A stretch of DNA of 14,585 nt from Candidatus Moraniibacteriota bacterium (GCA_027031945.1 JALVPE010000078.1:1-14585); one strand, 5' to 3'. Shown: positions 7,610 to 14,556, counted from the first letter of the stretch. Translations and numbers: made by a program. The notes: generated by a model from the letters alone, not told the origin.

Positions 7610-8392
7610 TTATTTTTTTATAATCATTATTGCTTTTGATGTACCTTTGATATCTTTTTTATTCCCAGTATAATAATCACGGATTGCATTATACAATATG
7701 CTATCTTTATATTTGTATCCGCGCCCAACACGAGTGCCCGGATCATTTGTTATAAACTCCTCATTTTTCTTATCAAATCCCACAATAACTAACATGTGCC
7801 TCTCAGGACCTCCATTTTTAAAATGTGGATTTTCTAACCACTTACCATTTGTAGGTGCTATGATTATACTCTGTTGTGCCAAAATATCATATAAGTCCTC
7901 CATAGAGATGTTTTCTTTTACATCAACATTATATCCATAATGATCTTCAAAAAAACGAGCTGTATCGCTTATCGAAATATCTACCACATCACCAAAAAAA
8001 TCCTTTTCATACTCAAATAATTCTTCTATTTCTTTTTCTGCATCATTACGTGAAATATAACTCTTTCCTTCTGTCCAAGATTTTGCCATAACCATCGACG
8101 CTTCTTCACAAGCATCTTGGTACCGTGGGTCATCCCACTGAGCATGTGGAGCTTGAACAATAAATGGCACTGATTGCCTCATTTTTACCTTTTTCTTCAC
8201 TACATCTTCATTTGCTTCTGTAACATTTCTCTCCTTATTTATAGATTTTTCATCAACCTTCTTTTTTTCTAAAACATACTGATCTGATGCTTCTGAATAT
8301 TGTACAAAAAAACTATCCGGTACAATATACCAAACAAAAATAAATAATACAAACAAAATAGAAACACCTAAACGTACTAAAAAACTATACAT
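7610..8392 (-). CDS. membrane-anchored C39-like cysteine peptidase
   Basis: A 260-residue protein with a hydrophobic N-terminal helix at about residues 8-26, then a charged, lysine/glutamate-rich linker (about 40-72) and a papain-like C39_2-type domain from about 74. Candidate catalytic residues are C95 in QDACEEAS, H199 in ERHMLVIVGF and D217 in TNDPGT. The preceding VPFIVQAP supplies the usual glutamine (Q80). These are the Cys-His-Asp order and spacing of the family. The domain is therefore predicted to work outside the membrane as a peptidase or amidase; the substrate is unknown. This is the first gene of the operon with the thermonuclease and ispH, and its promoter lies in the divergent region to the right. 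The ATG at 8392 is preceded only by A/T bases. Confidence 0.87.
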   Translation of the reverse strand: MYSFLVRLGVSILFVLFIFVWYIVPDSFFVQYSEASDQYVLEKKKVDEKSINKERNVTEANEDVVKKKVKMRQSVPFIVQAPHAQWDDPRYQDACEEASMVMAKSWTEGKSYISRNDAEKEIEELFEYEKDFFGDVVDISISDTARFFEDHYGYNVDVKENISMEDLYDILAQQSIIIAPTNGKWLENPHFKNGGPERHMLVIVGFDKKNEEFITNDPGTRVGRGYKYKDSILYNAIRDYYTGNKKDIKGTSKAIMIIKK

Positions 8393-8418
8393 ATAAAAAT
8401 ACCAAACATTAAATCTAC

Positions 8419-8436
8419 CTGTTTCCCCTAAAACAG
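8419..8436 (-). promoter_or_regulatory. small palindrome in the 5' leader of the peptidase operon
   Basis: CTGTTT and AAACAG arms flank a 6-base C-rich (minus strand G-rich) loop. It begins at or just after the predicted start site of the peptidase-nuclease-ispH transcript. It could be an operator or a leader hairpin; there is no further evidence for either. Confidence 0.3.
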
Positions 8437-8467
8437 ATTATATACTATATTATAACACTTTTTTCAA
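8437..8467 (-). promoter_or_regulatory. promoter of the peptidase-nuclease-ispH operon
   Basis: On the minus strand TTGAAA (8462-8467) is followed by overlapping -10 candidates: TATATA (8439-8444) at 17-base spacing, or TATAAT (8437-8442) at 19. A second TATAAT lies too close to the -35 to use it. Confidence 0.55.
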
Positions 8468-8491
8468 AAAAAATCTGTATTTTTAACATTT

Positions 8492-8520
8492 TTGCAGACA
8501 TTTACTCAATATGTTAAAAT
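8492..8520 (+). promoter_or_regulatory. promoter of the DEDDy exonuclease gene
   Basis: TTGCAG (8492-8497) is 17 bases from TAAAAT (8515-8520), and TG one base before the -10 gives an extended -10. The predicted leader is about 23 bases, ending at the ATG at 8550. Confidence 0.7.
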
Positions 8521-8549
8521 AGCTTTATTGTTTGTAAAATCGTAAAAAT

Positions 8550-9125
8550 ATGAGAAAAATTGTTTTTGATATTGAAACACAAAATACATTTCAAGAAATC
8601 GGCTCAAATGATCCGACCAAATTAGATATATCACTTCTAGTTATTTATGATTATAAAACAAAAAAATACCTCACTTTTACACAAGACAATTTGGCTGATT
8701 TGTGGCCAATCTTGGAAGAAACAGATATGTTAATTGGATATAATTCTGATCATTTTGATATACCATTACTCAACAAATATTACCCGGGGGATCTAACTGC
8801 CATCGGAAGTTTAGACTTACTTTCTGAAATTAAAAAAGCTTTAGGCAAAAGTGTACGTTTGGATAATATAGCTGAAGCAACAATAGGTGTTGGTAAGAGC
8901 GGACACGGCTTACAAGCAATTGAATGGTGGCGTGAAGGCCGTATAGATAAAATTGAAAAATATTGTACTCAAGACGTCAAAGTAACCAAAGACATTTATG
9001 AGTATGCCCTCAAACATAAAAAATTGAAATACAAAGACTTGTTAAATACGGTTACGTTTGATATTGAAACTAGCAAGTGGGATACAAATACCAGCAAAGC
9101 TATCAATTATACATTGCCTTTATAA
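8550..9125 (+). CDS. DEDDy 3'-5' exonuclease-like (RNase H fold) protein
   Basis: A 191-residue cytoplasmic protein with the ribonuclease-H-like exonuclease fold (YprB/PolB-exonuclease type). Exo I is VFDIET with D7 and E9, Exo II is IGYNSDHFDIPLL with D70, and Exo III is KYCTQDV with Y138 and D142 in Y-x3-D spacing. This is the DEDDy set, so two-metal 3'-5' exonuclease chemistry is expected. The natural substrate (DNA or RNA) cannot be read from the sequence. The protein is little more than the catalytic domain, without a polymerase or helicase part. Short CPR proteins of this layout are known to me as 'ribonuclease H-like domain' proteins. It is a single-gene unit with its own promoter and terminator, divergent from the peptidase operon and convergent with mltG. 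Confidence 0.87.
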   Translation: MRKIVFDIETQNTFQEIGSNDPTKLDISLLVIYDYKTKKYLTFTQDNLADLWPILEETDMLIGYNSDHFDIPLLNKYYPGDLTAIGSLDLLSEIKKALGKSVRLDNIAEATIGVGKSGHGLQAIEWWREGRIDKIEKYCTQDVKVTKDIYEYALKHKKLKYKDLLNTVTFDIETSKWDTNTSKAINYTLPL

Positions 9126-9132
9126 TATATAG

Positions 9133-9158
9133 AGTACTTATTTATATAAGTACTTTTT
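9133..9158 (+). terminator. rho-independent terminator of the exonuclease gene
   Basis: A 9-bp stem AGTACTTAT/ATAAGTACT (9133-9141 with 9146-9154) closes a TTAT loop and runs into five T (9154-9158). It starts 7 bases after the exonuclease stop and its T tract overlaps the mltG stop codon. On the minus strand the following tract is not T-rich enough to be a clear mltG terminator. Confidence 0.8.
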
Positions 9159-10161
9159 ATAACCCATTCAACCGTTTATTTGCATTATGTTCATCAAGTG
9201 TCTTAGAAAAGAAAGTTTCTCCAGTTTTAGCGTTGTTGAGAAAATACATATAATCAGTATCCGCTGGCATTATAGCCGCATCAATTGATTTAAGTGATGG
9301 ATTATTTATTGGACCTTTGGGTAGTCCCGGATATTTGTAAGTATTATATGGTGAATCTATATCAATATCTGTTAATGTATGTTTAATCTCTGAAGTGCCT
9401 TTTATATAATCAATCGTTGCGTCACTTTGTAGTGCCATGCCTATATCTAATCTATTTTTAAATATTCCCGCTACAATATGTCTATCAACTCCTGAAGGCA
9501 CCTCGCCTTCAACAATACTTGCAAGAATTATAATATCATGTAAATTATTACCATTATTCAAGATGAGTTCACGTCTACTTTTATCAACTTTAATATTAAA
9601 ATTATCAAGCATTTTTTTTATGATAGTTTTAGCAGTCGAATCCTTTGAAAAGCGATAGGTATCCGGAAACAAATATCCTTCTAATGAACTACCTCTAGGT
9701 AAGAAATGGTATTCTTCATATAAATCCTCCGTTGGTTTATTTGCCAACTGAGAAAAATCCTCGGCAGGTAAATTATTTTCTTTCAACCGCTTAGTCATTT
9801 GCTTAATTGACCAACCTTCCGGAAAAGTTATTGTCAATTCTTTTTTTGTATGTTTTATCGCATCACCTACAGTCATTTTGTATAAAATGTCTGAAATATT
9901 GCTTTTTGGCATTATAAGATAATCACCAGCGTTAATCGAACCTCGTAATTTATTTTTCCAAGCATAATAATAAAAATAAATTCTATTTGCAATAAGTTTT
10001 CGTTCTGCTAATTTACGTCCAATTGTAACAATATCATCACCTTTCATAACAGTAAACTGTTCCGGTGCTTCATTATATGAAACAGTATTGTATGTCCGAA
10101 AATGCACAAAACAAATTCCACAAACAAATATTACTAAGCAAAAAAGGATTATTTTTTTCAT
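9157..10161 (-). CDS. mltG: endolytic murein transglycosylase MltG (YceG-like)
   Basis: Inner-membrane lytic transglycosylase that cuts nascent glycan strands and so sets their length. The 334-residue protein has one N-terminal membrane helix (about residues 3-20), a LysM-like segment (about 35-85) and the YceG catalytic domain. Hallmarks are EGYLFPDTY at 161-169, ASIVEGEV with catalytic E218, the LQSDATIDY stretch at 245-252, and YPGLPKGPINNP at 277-288. The frame can be extended upstream to 10260, but that would lie inside the preceding methyltransferase gene. The ATG at 10161 gives a standard signal anchor and a 7-base gap to that gene, so I chose it. It is the last gene of the YjbQ-methyltransferase-mltG unit and is convergent with the exonuclease gene. 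Confidence 0.94.
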   Translation of the reverse strand: MKKIILFCLVIFVCGICFVHFRTYNTVSYNEAPEQFTVMKGDDIVTIGRKLAERKLIANRIYFYYYAWKNKLRGSINAGDYLIMPKSNISDILYKMTVGDAIKHTKKELTITFPEGWSIKQMTKRLKENNLPAEDFSQLANKPTEDLYEEYHFLPRGSSLEGYLFPDTYRFSKDSTAKTIIKKMLDNFNIKVDKSRRELILNNGNNLHDIIILASIVEGEVPSGVDRHIVAGIFKNRLDIGMALQSDATIDYIKGTSEIKHTLTDIDIDSPYNTYKYPGLPKGPINNPSLKSIDAAIMPADTDYMYFLNNAKTGETFFSKTLDEHNANKRLNGL

Positions 10162-10168
10162 ATTGCAA

Positions 10169-10783
10169 TTAAGATGGTAAAAAATGTATACTATCAAACC
10201 TTTCCTCAATAATCTCTTCATCATCTGAACGATTGTTAAAATAATATACAATATTATCAATCGGAGCTACCATAACGCCTCCTATATTAAGTAATTTTCT
10301 AAACGGATAAATTGACCATAAATTCGGATTAATAACTAAAATACGATCAAAATGTTTCTCATCTGAAATATCATTACGTCCATTAATTAATTTTAGCTCA
10401 GTGCTGTTATTTCTAGCCACAAAATTATACTTCTGAATATTTTTTTGAGTTTCTTCTTTAAGATCGTGTATTGTATCAATAGCTAAAACACTTCCACCTG
10501 CACCAACAATATAACTCAACATAGTAATTATCCACCCTCCTCCAAATCCAACAACCAAAATATCTTGTGATCTTGCCGGACGAAGTAATTCCATCATAAA
10601 AGATACTACGGAAGGCTCTGGCAAAACTTGCCCATGTCCAATTGAAAGTGGAATATCTGACGTAGCGGCAACACGAAATCTATCTGGAACAAACTCTGCA
10701 CGGTTAATCTCTGAGAATGCCTCAATAATTATATCTGTTTTTAGATATCCTTTATGTATTAAATTATTTGCGAGAGTGCTCAT
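10169..10783 (-). CDS. divergent protein-L-isoaspartate O-methyltransferase-like protein
   Basis: A 204-residue protein recognisable as PCMT by the LIHKGYLKTD start, the REFVP-like AEFVPDRF segment, and PLSIGHGQVLPEPSVVSFMMELL near 45-67, which corresponds to the family's 'GQTISQP' substrate loop. The SAM-binding region is altered. The usual acidic 'VL(D/E)xGxGSG' motif reads ILVVGFGGGW (75-84), with valine in place of the acidic residue and glycine in place of the serine. The later 'GDG' and 'AA' motifs appear as NGRN and NP. Repair of isoaspartyl residues is the family role, but activity is doubtful. The start was set at the ATG at 10783, which matches the family N-terminus and leaves 16 bases after the YjbQ gene. 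The longer frame to 10858 overlaps that gene. Confidence 0.82.
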   Translation of the reverse strand: MSTLANNLIHKGYLKTDIIIEAFSEINRAEFVPDRFRVAATSDIPLSIGHGQVLPEPSVVSFMMELLRPARSQDILVVGFGGGWIITMLSYIVGAGGSVLAIDTIHDLKEETQKNIQKYNFVARNNSTELKLINGRNDISDEKHFDRILVINPNLWSIYPFRKLLNIGGVMVAPIDNIVYYFNNRSDDEEIIEERFDSIHFLPS

Positions 10784-10799
10784 AATATAAAAATTCACT

Positions 10800-11237
10800 T
10801 TAATCAGTAACACGCACAACAGCGTCACGCTTTCTGGAACCATCAAATTCAACTGCAAGTATACTTTGTAAATCTGATAACATCATTATTCCATTCTCTA
10901 CAGGAACAGCGATATGCGTACCTACTAACATCGCCTTGCAATGAGAATGCCCATTACTCCTTCCGTCAGATTTATTGGTCTTTTTTAATTCAAATATATC
11001 ATGTGAGTATTGTTCATCAGATGGCGCTAAACGATGTAGTACACGCATAAAATCTTGTAATAACATTGGTTCATTATGATTTATCATCACACCCATTGTT
11101 GTGTGTTGCAAAAAAACACAAACATATCCATCACGAATTCCACTATTATCAACAACTTTTTGTACATAATCTGTAATATCAATAAATTCTACTTGTGCCG
11201 TACTTTTAAATGTAATTTTTTCTTTATATATTCTCAT
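10800..11237 (-). CDS. yjbQ: YjbQ/UPF0047 family protein
   Basis: A 145-residue protein covering the whole YjbQ (UPF0047) family. The conserved histidines lie in LQHTTMGV (H45) and NGHSHCKAML (H97, H99). The glutamate of NHNEP and the closing EFDGSRKRDAVVRV are also typical. E. coli YjbQ has been reported to have weak thiamine-phosphate synthase activity, but the physiological role of the family is unsettled. The usual tryptophan in 'LG.WQ' is leucine here (LSDLQ). ATG start with an AAAATAAT leader. It is the first gene of a unit with the methyltransferase and mltG, and an extended -10 promoter lies upstream. Confidence 0.9.
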   Translation of the reverse strand: MRIYKEKITFKSTAQVEFIDITDYVQKVVDNSGIRDGYVCVFLQHTTMGVMINHNEPMLLQDFMRVLHRLAPSDEQYSHDIFELKKTNKSDGRSNGHSHCKAMLVGTHIAVPVENGIMMLSDLQSILAVEFDGSRKRDAVVRVTD

Positions 11238-11276
11238 ATTATTTTTTTTACCAATGTTAAAAAATTGTCATCTTTA

Positions 11277-11285
11277 ATTATAGCA
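11277..11285 (-). promoter_or_regulatory. extended -10 promoter upstream of the YjbQ gene
   Basis: The minus strand has TGC directly followed by a perfect TATAAT, about 40 bases before the ATG at 11237 and just behind the uppS stop. No good -35 is seen, as is common with extended -10 sites. Confidence 0.5.
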
Positions 11286-11297
11286 TTTTTTACATGA

Positions 11298-12008
11298 TTA
11301 TGCACCTAATCTACGTGTACGCCTCACATACTCACTAATAGCTTCTTCAAATTTTTTATCACCAAAATCAGGAAAATATTCATTGGAAAAAAATAATTGC
11401 GCATTTGCAATGTCCCACATCATAAAACCAGCACTCAAATGAGGTTCACCTCCCGTACGAATCAAATAATCAACAGCTGGTAAATCTTTTGTTAATAAGT
11501 GATTTTTAATAATTTTCTTTGTAATTTTTGTTCCTTTATTATAAGATGTTGCAATTTCCTTAACAGCACCTAGCATCTCTTCATCACCAGAATATGACAA
11601 AAAAAATGTGAGATAATACTTCTTATGTTTCTTTGTTTTTTCTAAACCATCTTCAATAATATTAACTAAACGTTTTGGCAATTGTTCACGCCATTTACCT
11701 AAAACTTTAATACAAACCTTATCATCAAATATATCATCACTTGACATTAATTTAGTAAAATATTTTTCATATATTTTAATAAGTTCATTACGTTCTTTTA
11801 ATGAACGTTTTTTCATATTTTCTTCTGATGAACCCCAAAATGAAATATATTTTATACCAATATCACGAGCTTTTTTTGTAAGTCCTTCAATAATTTTTGC
11901 ACCCGCCGCATGACCATCCCATGGTCTGACACCATTAACTTTGGCCCATCTACGATTTCCGTCCGGAATAATTGCGACATGATTTGGAACTTTTTCATTA
12001 TTATTCAT
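11298..12008 (-). CDS. uppS: cis-prenyltransferase (undecaprenyl diphosphate synthase-like)
   Basis: Condenses IPP onto an allylic diphosphate with cis geometry to make the polyprenyl carrier for peptidoglycan and glycan export. The 236-residue length fits. IPDGNRRWA holds the catalytic aspartate D16. SYSGDEEM (138-145) matches the 'GYNGRDEI' region, and DYLIRTGGEPHLS (180-192) with FFSNEYFPDF matches the IPP-binding C-terminus. One motif differs: the usual 'FSSENWNRP' reads FWGSSEENMKKRS, with methionine for tryptophan and lysine for the arginine. Product chain length is therefore less certain than the family call. I chose the ATG at 12008; a GTG at 12023 would overlap the upstream gene. The gap to the polyprenyl synthase gene is only 4 bases, so the two are co-transcribed and probably work in sequence. 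Confidence 0.92.
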   Translation of the reverse strand: MNNNEKVPNHVAIIPDGNRRWAKVNGVRPWDGHAAGAKIIEGLTKKARDIGIKYISFWGSSEENMKKRSLKERNELIKIYEKYFTKLMSSDDIFDDKVCIKVLGKWREQLPKRLVNIIEDGLEKTKKHKKYYLTFFLSYSGDEEMLGAVKEIATSYNKGTKITKKIIKNHLLTKDLPAVDYLIRTGGEPHLSAGFMMWDIANAQLFFSNEYFPDFGDKKFEEAISEYVRRTRRLGA

Positions 12009-12012
12009 ATAA

Positions 12013-13080
12013 TTATTTTTCACGTTTATTAAGGTAGTCTATCAATCCCACAAATAATTGCTTTACATCTTTTGGTAAGATTATTTCATCTAAAGATTTC
12101 TTAGATTGTCTTAATAATTTTTGCATATAATTCTCCACTTCTTTAAGTGCACCTGTATCTATTATGACATCACGAAACTTTTTTATTTCCTCAGCATTAA
12201 TATTTTTATTACCCAACGAATAATCCAATACTCGTTTCTGATTATGAGTTGCATTTTTATATGCACAATTTACCATGAAAGTTTTTTTACCTTCTAAAAT
12301 ATCAGAATTTGTTGATTTACCAGTCTTTTTCTTATCACCAAAAACACCCAATACATCATCACGAATCTGAAATGCAATTCCAAGGGGAATAGCATATGCA
12401 CTTAATTTATCACAAAAAATGTCATCTGCCCCAGCGAGCGTAGCACCTAAATGTAATGGGCCCTCAAAAGTATATTTTGCTGTTTTGTTTTCATACATAT
12501 CCAATATTTCCCTATCTGTTACTTTACTCTTATATTCCATATAAACATCTTGCATTTCACCAACACATGTCATACCTACAATAGACTGTAATTTACTAAG
12601 AGCTTTTACAATCTTATCAGATTCAAATTTTGATTCAAAAAGCACTTGATTACCTAGAGAATATATAAAATCACCTAACACAATAGCAACCGACTCGCCA
12701 AAATGCGTAGCATTATTATTATGAAGAAATCTCTTATTGTAATCACGATACTTGGCATGTATTGTTTTTTTACCACGTCTAAGGTCATCACGATCAATTA
12801 TATCATCATGCATAAGTAAAAAAGCATGAATTAATTCAATACTTATCGAAGTCTTAACAATTTTTTTATAATTCTTTCCGCCAGCAGCTTCGTAACCTAA
12901 ACATACCATAATTGGTCTGATACGTTTACCCCCTGCAAGAATAGTTTTCTTAAAATATTTCATCATGCTCACAAAAAAAGGATCCAAATCCTTTGCATTG
13001 TCAATCACACTATCCAAGCGTAAAGCTATTTCACAATCAATATCCTCTTTAAATCTTTTTATTTCTTCTTTTATATCCAT
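12013..13080 (-). CDS. polyprenyl diphosphate synthase, probably C20 (GGPP-type)
   Basis: All-trans prenyltransferase that extends DMAPP with IPP. The 355-residue protein has GKRIRP at 51-56. The first aspartate-rich motif is DDIID at 92-96, followed by DLRRGKKTIH. The second is QIRDDVLG at 238-245, followed by GKSTNSDILEGKKTF. The residue five before the first motif is phenylalanine (F87), and the motif has no two-residue insertion. In characterised type I enzymes this pattern limits the product to about C20, and DDxLG with 'SDIxEGK' resembles archaeal GGPP synthases. The product is an inference. The start was set at the ATG at 13080, which begins a typical N-terminus (MDIKEEIKRF); the frame extends 10 codons further up without support. 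It forms a two-gene unit with uppS. Confidence 0.9.
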   Translation of the reverse strand: MDIKEEIKRFKEDIDCEIALRLDSVIDNAKDLDPFFVSMMKYFKKTILAGGKRIRPIMVCLGYEAAGGKNYKKIVKTSISIELIHAFLLMHDDIIDRDDLRRGKKTIHAKYRDYNKRFLHNNNATHFGESVAIVLGDFIYSLGNQVLFESKFESDKIVKALSKLQSIVGMTCVGEMQDVYMEYKSKVTDREILDMYENKTAKYTFEGPLHLGATLAGADDIFCDKLSAYAIPLGIAFQIRDDVLGVFGDKKKTGKSTNSDILEGKKTFMVNCAYKNATHNQKRVLDYSLGNKNINAEEIKKFRDVIIDTGALKEVENYMQKLLRQSKKSLDEIILPKDVKQLFVGLIDYLNKREK

Positions 13081-13160
13081 AAATTTATAATGATAATACA
13101 ACATTAACAAACTTACCGTTATATAAATATTTTTTCAATTTAAGTTTCGTTATACACCTT

Positions 13161-13169
13161 ACTATACCA
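13161..13169 (-). promoter_or_regulatory. possible extended -10 promoter of the prenyl synthase-uppS unit
   Basis: On the minus strand TGG is followed by TATAGT, just beyond the rplO terminator, which gives a leader of roughly 75 bases. No clear -35 is visible. Confidence 0.4.
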
Positions 13170-13178
13170 TATTTATTC

Positions 13179-13204
13179 AAAAAAAACGACTATAAAGTCG
13201 TTTT
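13179..13204 (-). terminator. rho-independent terminator of the ribosomal protein operon
   Basis: A 9-bp stem (13183-13191 with 13196-13204) closes an ATAA/TTAT tetraloop. Read on the minus strand it is followed by a run of eight T in total. It lies 26 bases behind the rplO stop codon, so the spc operon ends here instead of continuing into secY. Confidence 0.88.
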
Positions 13205-13230
13205 GAAAAAATTGTATTAAATTGTTTACA

Positions 13231-13695
13231 TTATTTCTTTTCTTTCATTTCAGATTTTTTCGCAGTATTAATCTTCCCACCAATTTTTTTAATTTTTTCC
13301 ATTGCTGAATTAGTAATACCAATATTCTCATCAATGGTTATTTTTTTTGTAATTTCCCCAGTTGCCACAATACGAACACCATTCTTAATAGTCTTTGTGC
13401 GTAATATCTTTTTTGCAAACAACGTTTCCAATGATACAATATCACCATCACTGTATAAAGCATCCAACTTTGCTAATGATATTACAACTTTCTTTGCATG
13501 TGGTGACTTAAAACCTCGATTCTTTTTCATTTTTTGTATTAAAGTAGTGCGTCCACCCTCAAAGAGAGGGTCTACATTACCACCGCTACGTGACTTTTGA
13601 CCTTTCATGCCCTTTCCGCTATATGTACCACGCTTACCACCACGTCCAATACGTTTCTTATTCTTTTTTGTTGTAGATACTTCGTGAATTTGCAT
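13231..13695 (-). CDS. rplO: 50S ribosomal protein L15 (uL15)
   Basis: Large-subunit protein that binds 23S rRNA and helps assemble the region near the central protuberance. The 154-residue length is normal. The glycine/arginine-rich N-terminal extension KKRIGRGGKRGTYSGKGMKGQKSRSGG (in two parts: residues 14-28 and 29-39) is the family signature, followed by FEGGRTTLIQKMKKNRGF. The usual N-terminal 'L..PG' start is replaced by IHEVSTTKKN, and the tail is lysine-rich (KKSEMKEKK). It follows rpsE by 23 bases, with no rpmD between them, and is followed by a terminator. ATG at 13695 with leader ACATAATTGT; an AAGGA lies 15 bases upstream, too far for a usual Shine-Dalgarno role. Confidence 0.96.
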   Translation of the reverse strand: MQIHEVSTTKKNKKRIGRGGKRGTYSGKGMKGQKSRSGGNVDPLFEGGRTTLIQKMKKNRGFKSPHAKKVVISLAKLDALYSDGDIVSLETLFAKKILRTKTIKNGVRIVATGEITKKITIDENIGITNSAMEKIKKIGGKINTAKKSEMKEKK

Positions 13696-13718
13696 ACAAT
13701 TATGTATTATTCCTTAAT

Positions 13719-14507
13719 TTATTTACCTCCTTTTAACTCATTTTGCCATTTTTCCAATTTTTCCCATTTTCCATCACGTGCCATAGCAGCTTGCTTGCTC
13801 CATGACCCAGGATCATGACTTGCAAGCCTGTTATCTTCCAAAATCTTAATTAAAACACTTTTTTTTGCATCTGCTAAATCCATAAATGTCTTAATGCCGT
13901 TTTTTATAAAAAGGTTTGCAATTTTGGGACCAATGCCTTCAATTTTTGTTAAATCATCTTCCTGTACCTTATCTATCTTTCTCTTCTTATCTTTTTTATT
14001 TTGTACATCCTTTTCCTTTATGTTATTCTGAGTTTTTTTCAAAGATTTTAAAGCCTCAACTGTTGCACGTGCAACATTTAACTTATTTGATGTTCCATAT
14101 GACTTTGAAACCACATCTTTTATACCAGCAAGTTCAACTACTGTTCGTACAGCACCTCCTGCAATAATACCACGTCCCTCTTTTGCAGGTCTAAGCAAAA
14201 CACGTGCACTAGCTAATTTCTGTCTAACATCATGTGCAATTGTTTTGCCATCAAGATTTACATCAATCATATTTTTCTTCGCATCAGCAACAGCCTTCTG
14301 AATAGCTATAGAAACATCAGCTCCCTTTGAAACACCGACACCAACCTTGCCCTTCCTGTTACCTATAACCATAGTTGCACGAAAGCGAAAACGTCGTCCT
14401 CCCTTTACTACACGCGTAACACGAGCCAAGTCTAACAATTGTTGATCAAATTCCGGTTTCTGCCGTCGCCCTCTTTTTCCTTTTTTACGATCTTTTTTTA
14501 TTGCCAT
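13719..14507 (-). CDS. rpsE: 30S ribosomal protein S5 (uS5) with C-terminal helix-hairpin-helix extension
   Basis: Small-subunit protein needed for decoding accuracy and 16S rRNA processing. Residues 1-157 are a complete S5: RVTRVVKGGRRFRFRATMVIG (21 residues, at 29-49, start RVTRVVKGG), then GNRKGKVGVGVSKGADV, RPAKEGRGIIAGGAVRTV and the 'YGTSNKLNVARATVEAL' end. The protein is 262 residues, about 100 longer than usual. A lysine-rich linker (158-182) leads to DDLTKIEGIGPKIANLF (184-200), a helix-hairpin-helix motif. It is followed by HDPGSWSKQAAMARDGKW (231-248) and ELKGGK. This module resembles the extension seen on L21 of Bacteroidetes and similar HhH add-ons. HhH modules usually bind nucleic acid, so extra rRNA contact is a reasonable inference. 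It lies 49 bases behind the rplR end. ATG at 14507 after TATAATT, without Shine-Dalgarno. Confidence 0.96.
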   Translation of the reverse strand: MAIKKDRKKGKRGRRQKPEFDQQLLDLARVTRVVKGGRRFRFRATMVIGNRKGKVGVGVSKGADVSIAIQKAVADAKKNMIDVNLDGKTIAHDVRQKLASARVLLRPAKEGRGIIAGGAVRTVVELAGIKDVVSKSYGTSNKLNVARATVEALKSLKKTQNNIKEKDVQNKKDKKRKIDKVQEDDLTKIEGIGPKIANLFIKNGIKTFMDLADAKKSVLIKILEDNRLASHDPGSWSKQAAMARDGKWEKLEKWQNELKGGK

Positions 14508-14556
14508 AATTATAAATTAAGTCTCTATTAAAAATAAAATTATCATTAAAGTTTTA

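Noticed and set aside
9054..9090. A second FDIET motif near the C-terminus of the exonuclease, suggesting a duplicated domain
   Set aside because: Only the short motif recurs, and no Exo II or Exo III region follows before the stop. It looks like a chance likeness in the C-terminal strand.
10162..10260. Upstream extension of the mltG frame to 10260
   Set aside because: It would lie wholly inside the methyltransferase gene. The ATG at 10161 directly precedes a standard membrane anchor.
10784..10858. Upstream extension of the methyltransferase frame to 10858
   Set aside because: It overlaps the end of the YjbQ gene, and the family N-terminus begins at the ATG at 10783.
13334..13818. Plus-strand open frames opposite rplO and rpsE
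   Set aside because: They are shadows of the ribosomal genes with no family resemblance. The opposite strand encodes well-conserved proteins.
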